Assembly: GCA_003218935.1 (NCBI GenBank)
Contig: QHPA01000001.1
Location: 1 to 10,596 of the forward strand
Origin: Verrucomicrobiota bacterium
GTDB lineage: Bacteria > Verrucomicrobiota > Verrucomicrobiia > Limisphaerales > AV2
DNA: 10,596 nucleotides
Direction of reading: 5' to 3'
Shown here: positions 7,734 through 10,596 of the stretch, one piece after another
Position numbering within the stretch: the stretch's first letter is position 1
Layout of the letters: each line of letters starts with the position of its first letter
The notes under the pieces: generated by a model
The model's input: only the letters and a program-made list of their open reading frames with translations
What the model was told of the DNA's origin: nothing
Database searches by the model: none
Program-made: the position numbers and the translations under genes

Positions 7734-7921
7734 AAGGAGCCGGAAGATTGCCGGGATTCGTTTTAGGCGACAATCGTTTTCTGAACGAGAAGCAGCCTGG
7801 AGGGCCACCAGGTTCGCTCATCCGGTTGACCTCCCGAAAAGGTCCGCGTGGCAGGAAAGGGATTGCGTTAGAGCAAAGCCTCGTCAAAATACGCGCCACA
7901 TCCAGCACAGGCATCGCGAAC

Positions 7922-8629
7922 ATGTTGAACCGATCTAAACGTTACCCGTTGCGAGGATTCACGTTGATTGAACTCCTGGTCGTGATCGCGATCATCGCCA
8001 TCCTGGCAGGGTTGCTGTTGCCCGCGCTAAGCAAAGCGAAGGAAAAGGCGAAGAAGGCGTACTGCTACAACAATCTGAAGCAAATGGGCCTGGCGATGAT
8101 CATGTACGCAGATGATAACAAGGGGCTTATTCCCCGCGGCAACGCGCCGCATTGGTGGCAGTTGTACATCCCGGCCCTTGGGGGTGCCAGCGCGATAAGA
8201 GACCAATACGCAAGAGTCAAGGTTTACACCTGTCCAAGCTATCCGGACAAAAGACAGGTGATCTGTTATGTCGTCAACTCCTGGCAGTTCAGCAGTCCCA
8301 GGGACATGACCGGCTCAGAAGTGGTTGGCCCTACGAGCGTGAACAGGGTCCAGCAACCCGTCGAGACGATCTATTTTGCCGACAACGAGAGCGGCTCGTG
8401 GCGTCCGATCTTCACTGTCACAAACGTTATCGGCTCGATCGATCTGAATGACGTCTGGAGTGCCAGTCATCTGCCTTACACGTCTGGAGGCCGGGTCTTA
8501 AGCGGCGAACGCCGAGTAGCGGCCACGAGGCATGGGCTGGGCTGCAACCTTATGTTCTTTGATGGCCATGTCGGTTGGAAGAACACCCGGCGGATGACCG
8601 TGGATGATTGGCGCGAACAGCGGTACTGA
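7922..8629 (+). CDS. Type II secretion/type IV pilin-like protein with prepilin signal and H-x9-DG ending
   Basis: 235 aa. A short basic leader ([12 protein letters not shown]) is followed by [20 protein letters not shown], a classic prepilin peptidase site: cleavage after Gly12, methylation of Phe13, Glu at +5, then the hydrophobic assembly helix. The C-terminus holds the H-x9-DG signature: His204, nine residues, then Asp214-Gly215 (FFDGHVGWK). This subfamily is strongly expanded in Planctomycetes and Verrucomicrobia, where most members have unknown roles; they may be pseudopilins or surface proteins. I chose ATG at 7922 because it gives a normal leader length; the frame runs back to 7748 without conserved sequence. 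The ribosome binding site is weak. No pilin assembly gene is nearby, so its partner machinery must be encoded elsewhere. Confidence 0.92.
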   Translation: MLNRSKRYPLRGFTLIELLVVIAIIAILAGLLLPALSKAKEKAKKAYCYNNLKQMGLAMIMYADDNKGLIPRGNAPHWWQLYIPALGGASAIRDQYARVKVYTCPSYPDKRQVICYVVNSWQFSSPRDMTGSEVVGPTSVNRVQQPVETIYFADNESGSWRPIFTVTNVIGSIDLNDVWSASHLPYTSGGRVLSGERRVAATRHGLGCNLMFFDGHVGWKNTRRMTVDDWREQRY

Positions 8630-8733
8630 CAGCGCCGCGGCCCTCGTCTTGGCCTCTCGAATCCGCGTTTTGAGTTGAGAGCTGATTGAAGCCCGCTCCA
8701 TGACGGGTAAAAATCACCGGCACCCAGATTTAA

Positions 8734-9078
8734 AGCCCCGAGCTCAAGATCGCTGGTTCCAATAATAACGTCACAGCGTCCTGGCCAATTTCACCTTTCG
8801 ACTTTGTGTTGGAAACGGCTGGCGATTTGCCTGCGTCCGGCATGTGGACTGCCATGTCTTTTTCGTAAAATGTGGTCGGAGACGAGATGACAGTCACGGT
8901 TCCAGTGACGAACGCTCATCAATTCTTTCGGGTTGAGAGACCATCCTCCATCCCGGTGTTCCAGGTTGCCATTTTCTACAATGTGGACCTGGAAGTTGAG
9001 CCCGGACCGAACATGACCGTCACTGGCCGGGTCCACAGCAACGGTAACATTTAGCAAGTGCCCGGCGCCACCCTCTGA
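8734..9078 (+). pseudogene. Decayed gene: C-terminal accessory module joined to a PilX-like segment
   Basis: One frame (frame 1) reads protein-like across three stop codons: TAA at 8866, TAG at 9052 and TGA at 9076. From 8734 it gives SPELKIAGSNNNVTASWP, then FVLETAGDLPASGMWTA, the stop at 8866, then NVVGDEMTVTVPVTNAHQFF. This is the layout of the short beta-rich module that often ends secreted Verrucomicrobia proteins. It then runs on, without the usual end, into FQVAIFYNVDLEVEPGPN and MTVTGRVHSNGNI, the 9052 stop, and QVPGATL. That second part resembles a segment of PilX-like pilus-associated proteins of the same phylum (from memory). No credible start or ribosome binding site is seen. Continued similarity across stops favours a pseudogene over a small real gene at 8872-9054. 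Confidence 0.6.
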
Positions 9079-9298
9079 GGATCAGGAAGAACCCAGCATC
9101 GCCAATGCACTGGCCGCCGCTGAACGCTTCGGTCTCAAGGCCGCTGAGTCGAAGAGCGATAATCACTCCGGTTAGACCGGACCTGCACACTCCGCGCGTG
9201 TTCCACCTGTTGGCGCCCTGTTGGCCCATCACATTTGGGATTTCACGCCGATGAACCGCATGCTAACTATCGCCCGTTGATGGCAGTGAGTGCCGACA
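9079..9298. other. Stretch with no supported gene before the cellulase
   Basis: With the region from 8630, this makes about 670 bases without an intact gene. In 8630-8733 I see nothing identifiable. In 9079-9175 a short frame reads SIANALAAAERFGLKAAES and ends at TAG 9173, with no start codon; it may be more of the decayed gene after a frameshift. A nine-codon frame at 9251 (MNRMLTIAR) ends at once. I could not identify a convincing promoter for the cellulase. Confidence 0.5.
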
Positions 9299-10579
9299 AT
9301 GCGCAACAAAACAACCATTCGCCTGTTCTGGCTGACGCTTCCGATATTCGTGACGTCACTCTCCGTTTCAGCCGCTGCGCTTCGTTACACCGGTGTTAAC
9401 CTGGCCGGGGCCGAATTCGGCCAGACCTCGTTGCCGGGGGTTTACAACACGCACTACACTTACCCGACGCAGGCCGAAGTGGATTACTTCAGAAGCAAGG
9501 GTATGAACGTAATTCGCCTGCCGTTCCGCTGGGAACGATTGCAGCAAACCGCCAATGCAAGCTTCAACACCGCAGAATTCAATCGGCTGAACGCGTTCGT
9601 CTCCGCGACGACAGCCAAGGGCGTGACCGTGATTCTCGACCCGCACAATTTCGCGCGCTACTACCCCGACCCCGGCAACTACGAGAGTTCCAGCCAGGGA
9701 TTGGTCGGAAGCGATGTCCCCAATTCGGTGTTCAGCAACTTCTGGTTCCGCGTCGCCGACGTTTACCGGACCAACGGTTGCGTGATTTTCAATCTCGTGA
9801 ACGAACCGAACAGCATGCCGACGGAACAATGGGTCTGTGCCGCCAATGCCTCCATCGCCGCGATCCGCACCACACGCGCCACCAATCTGATCCTCGTGCC
9901 TGGCAACGCGTGGACGGGCGCCTGGACGTGGGATCAGAACTGGTACGGCACGCCAAACGCCCAGGCCATGCTCAACATCGTCGACCCCGGTAACAACTAC
10001 GCCTACGACGTGCATCAATATCTGGATAGCAACGGATCGGGCGGTTCGACGAACATCGTCAGCCCGACCATCGGAGCGGAGCGCCTGGCCGGGTTTACGC
10101 AATGGCTGAGAAACAACAGCCGCAAAGGCTTCCTCGGCGAGTTCGCGGTCGCGAATTCCACGGTCGGAACCGGTATTGGCGATGAAGCGATCAGCAACCT
10201 GCTCACGCACGTTGAAGCCAATGCGGACGTGTGGCTGGGTTGGGCCTGGTGGGCCGCCGGACCGTGGTGGGGCAACTATATGTTCACACTCGAACCAGCA
10301 AACCTCGTCAACCCAACGGATCTCCCGGCGATGAACATTCTCGAATCCTACATTCCAATCCCCGCGCCGACGCTGGAACTCGCACCAGGGACGCAATTCC
10401 GATTCGTGGCGCAAGCAGGCTTCGTCTATGACGCCGAAGCCTCCGCAAACATATCGGTCGGCAGTTGGACAAACTACGGGGGCGCGATCGTGGGCAGCGG
10501 ACAAACAGCAACTGTGACAATGCAGGCGGGCGCCAGTCAGCGAGGTTTTTACCGCGTGCGTGTAGATCGCGCACCATAG
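9299..10579 (+). CDS. Secreted GH5 endoglucanase (cellulase), probably subfamily 5, with C-terminal accessory module
   Basis: Hydrolyses internal beta-1,4-glucosidic bonds, most likely in cellulose. From ATG 9299 it is 426 aa; a GTG at 9290 would add three residues. Residues 1-26 are a signal peptide (MRNKTTIR, a hydrophobic run, then SVSAAA), so it is exported. The barrel at about 29-350 carries the GH5 landmarks: TGVNLAGAEFG (31-41), VIRLPFRWERLQ (71-82), DPHNFARYY (114-122), NLVNEPN (165-171) with acid/base Glu169, DVHQYLDSNGSGG (237-249) with His239 and Tyr241, and GFLGEFAV (277-284) with nucleophile Glu281. The GVNLAGAEFG and HQYLDSNGSGG motifs fit subfamily GH5_5. Residues about 356-424 are a short beta-rich module ending GFYRVRV, similar in layout to the one in the decayed gene just upstream. 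The gene appears to stand alone on its strand. Confidence 0.93.
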   Translation: MRNKTTIRLFWLTLPIFVTSLSVSAAALRYTGVNLAGAEFGQTSLPGVYNTHYTYPTQAEVDYFRSKGMNVIRLPFRWERLQQTANASFNTAEFNRLNAFVSATTAKGVTVILDPHNFARYYPDPGNYESSSQGLVGSDVPNSVFSNFWFRVADVYRTNGCVIFNLVNEPNSMPTEQWVCAANASIAAIRTTRATNLILVPGNAWTGAWTWDQNWYGTPNAQAMLNIVDPGNNYAYDVHQYLDSNGSGGSTNIVSPTIGAERLAGFTQWLRNNSRKGFLGEFAVANSTVGTGIGDEAISNLLTHVEANADVWLGWAWWAAGPWWGNYMFTLEPANLVNPTDLPAMNILESYIPIPAPTLELAPGTQFRFVAQAGFVYDAEASANISVGSWTNYGGAIVGSGQTATVTMQAGASQRGFYRVRVDRAP

Positions 10580-10596
10580 AATGTGTCTGCGCAGAA

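Noticed and set aside
6693..7766. Plus-strand open frame antisense to hom
   Set aside because: hom is well supported by several signatures; this frame has none.
7863..7891. Promoter for the pseudopilin gene (TTGCGT, 16 bases, CAAAAT)
   Set aside because: The -10 box is a poor match and the hit is no better than expected by chance.
8872..9054. Small independent 60-codon gene starting at GTG 8872
   Set aside because: Related sequence continues both before and after its bounding stops, which indicates a fragment of a decayed gene.
9245..9280. Leader peptide MNRMLTIAR before the cellulase
   Set aside because: It is only nine codons, with no ribosome binding site, hairpin or regulatory codon run to suggest attenuation.
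9368..10504. Minus-strand open frame of 378 codons opposite the cellulase
   Set aside because: The plus strand encodes a full GH5 enzyme with both catalytic glutamates and a signal peptide.

Overview
The window looks like a stretch of chromosome from a Verrucomicrobiota bacterium, probably close to the Pedosphaera/Limisphaerales group. Three things point there: a PVC-type dehydrogenase/cytochrome c fusion protein, a pseudopilin with the H-x9-DG ending that is greatly expanded in Planctomycetes and Verrucomicrobia, and short palindromic or tandem repeats in most gaps between genes. The assignment rests on family knowledge and was not checked by a search. No tRNA, rRNA, CRISPR array, transposase or phage gene is visible.

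Layout. (1) 1-3342, plus strand: a very large secreted protein with a beta-propeller, a helical HEAT-like middle and a C-terminal c-type heme domain. Its start lies outside the window. (2) 3343-3701: the gap between two convergent genes, holding two long imperfect palindromes, a half-palindrome and a flanking direct repeat. (3) 3702-7733, minus strand: hom -> thrC -> lysC in order of transcription (homoserine dehydrogenase, threonine synthase, aspartate kinase). The gaps inside this cluster hold three further repeats: a nested palindrome, a heptamer array and a decamer array. (4) 7922-8629, plus strand: an H-x9-DG pseudopilin-like protein, divergent from hom. (5) 8630-9298: no intact gene, but a decayed gene with in-frame stops carrying two different Verrucomicrobia-style protein segments. 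(6) 9299-10579, plus strand: a secreted GH5 cellulase with a C-terminal accessory module similar in layout to the one in the decayed gene.

How the genes fit together. hom, thrC and lysC provide three of the five steps from aspartate to threonine; aspartate semialdehyde dehydrogenase and homoserine kinase are absent here. The flanking genes fit a heterotrophic polysaccharide-degrading lifestyle: an exported cellulase, an exported heme dehydrogenase-like protein and a pseudopilin. I see no convincing new multi-gene system. The most unusual material is the repeats, especially the heptamer array that must be translated as the N-terminus of threonine synthase, and the paired GTAG...CTAC palindromes.
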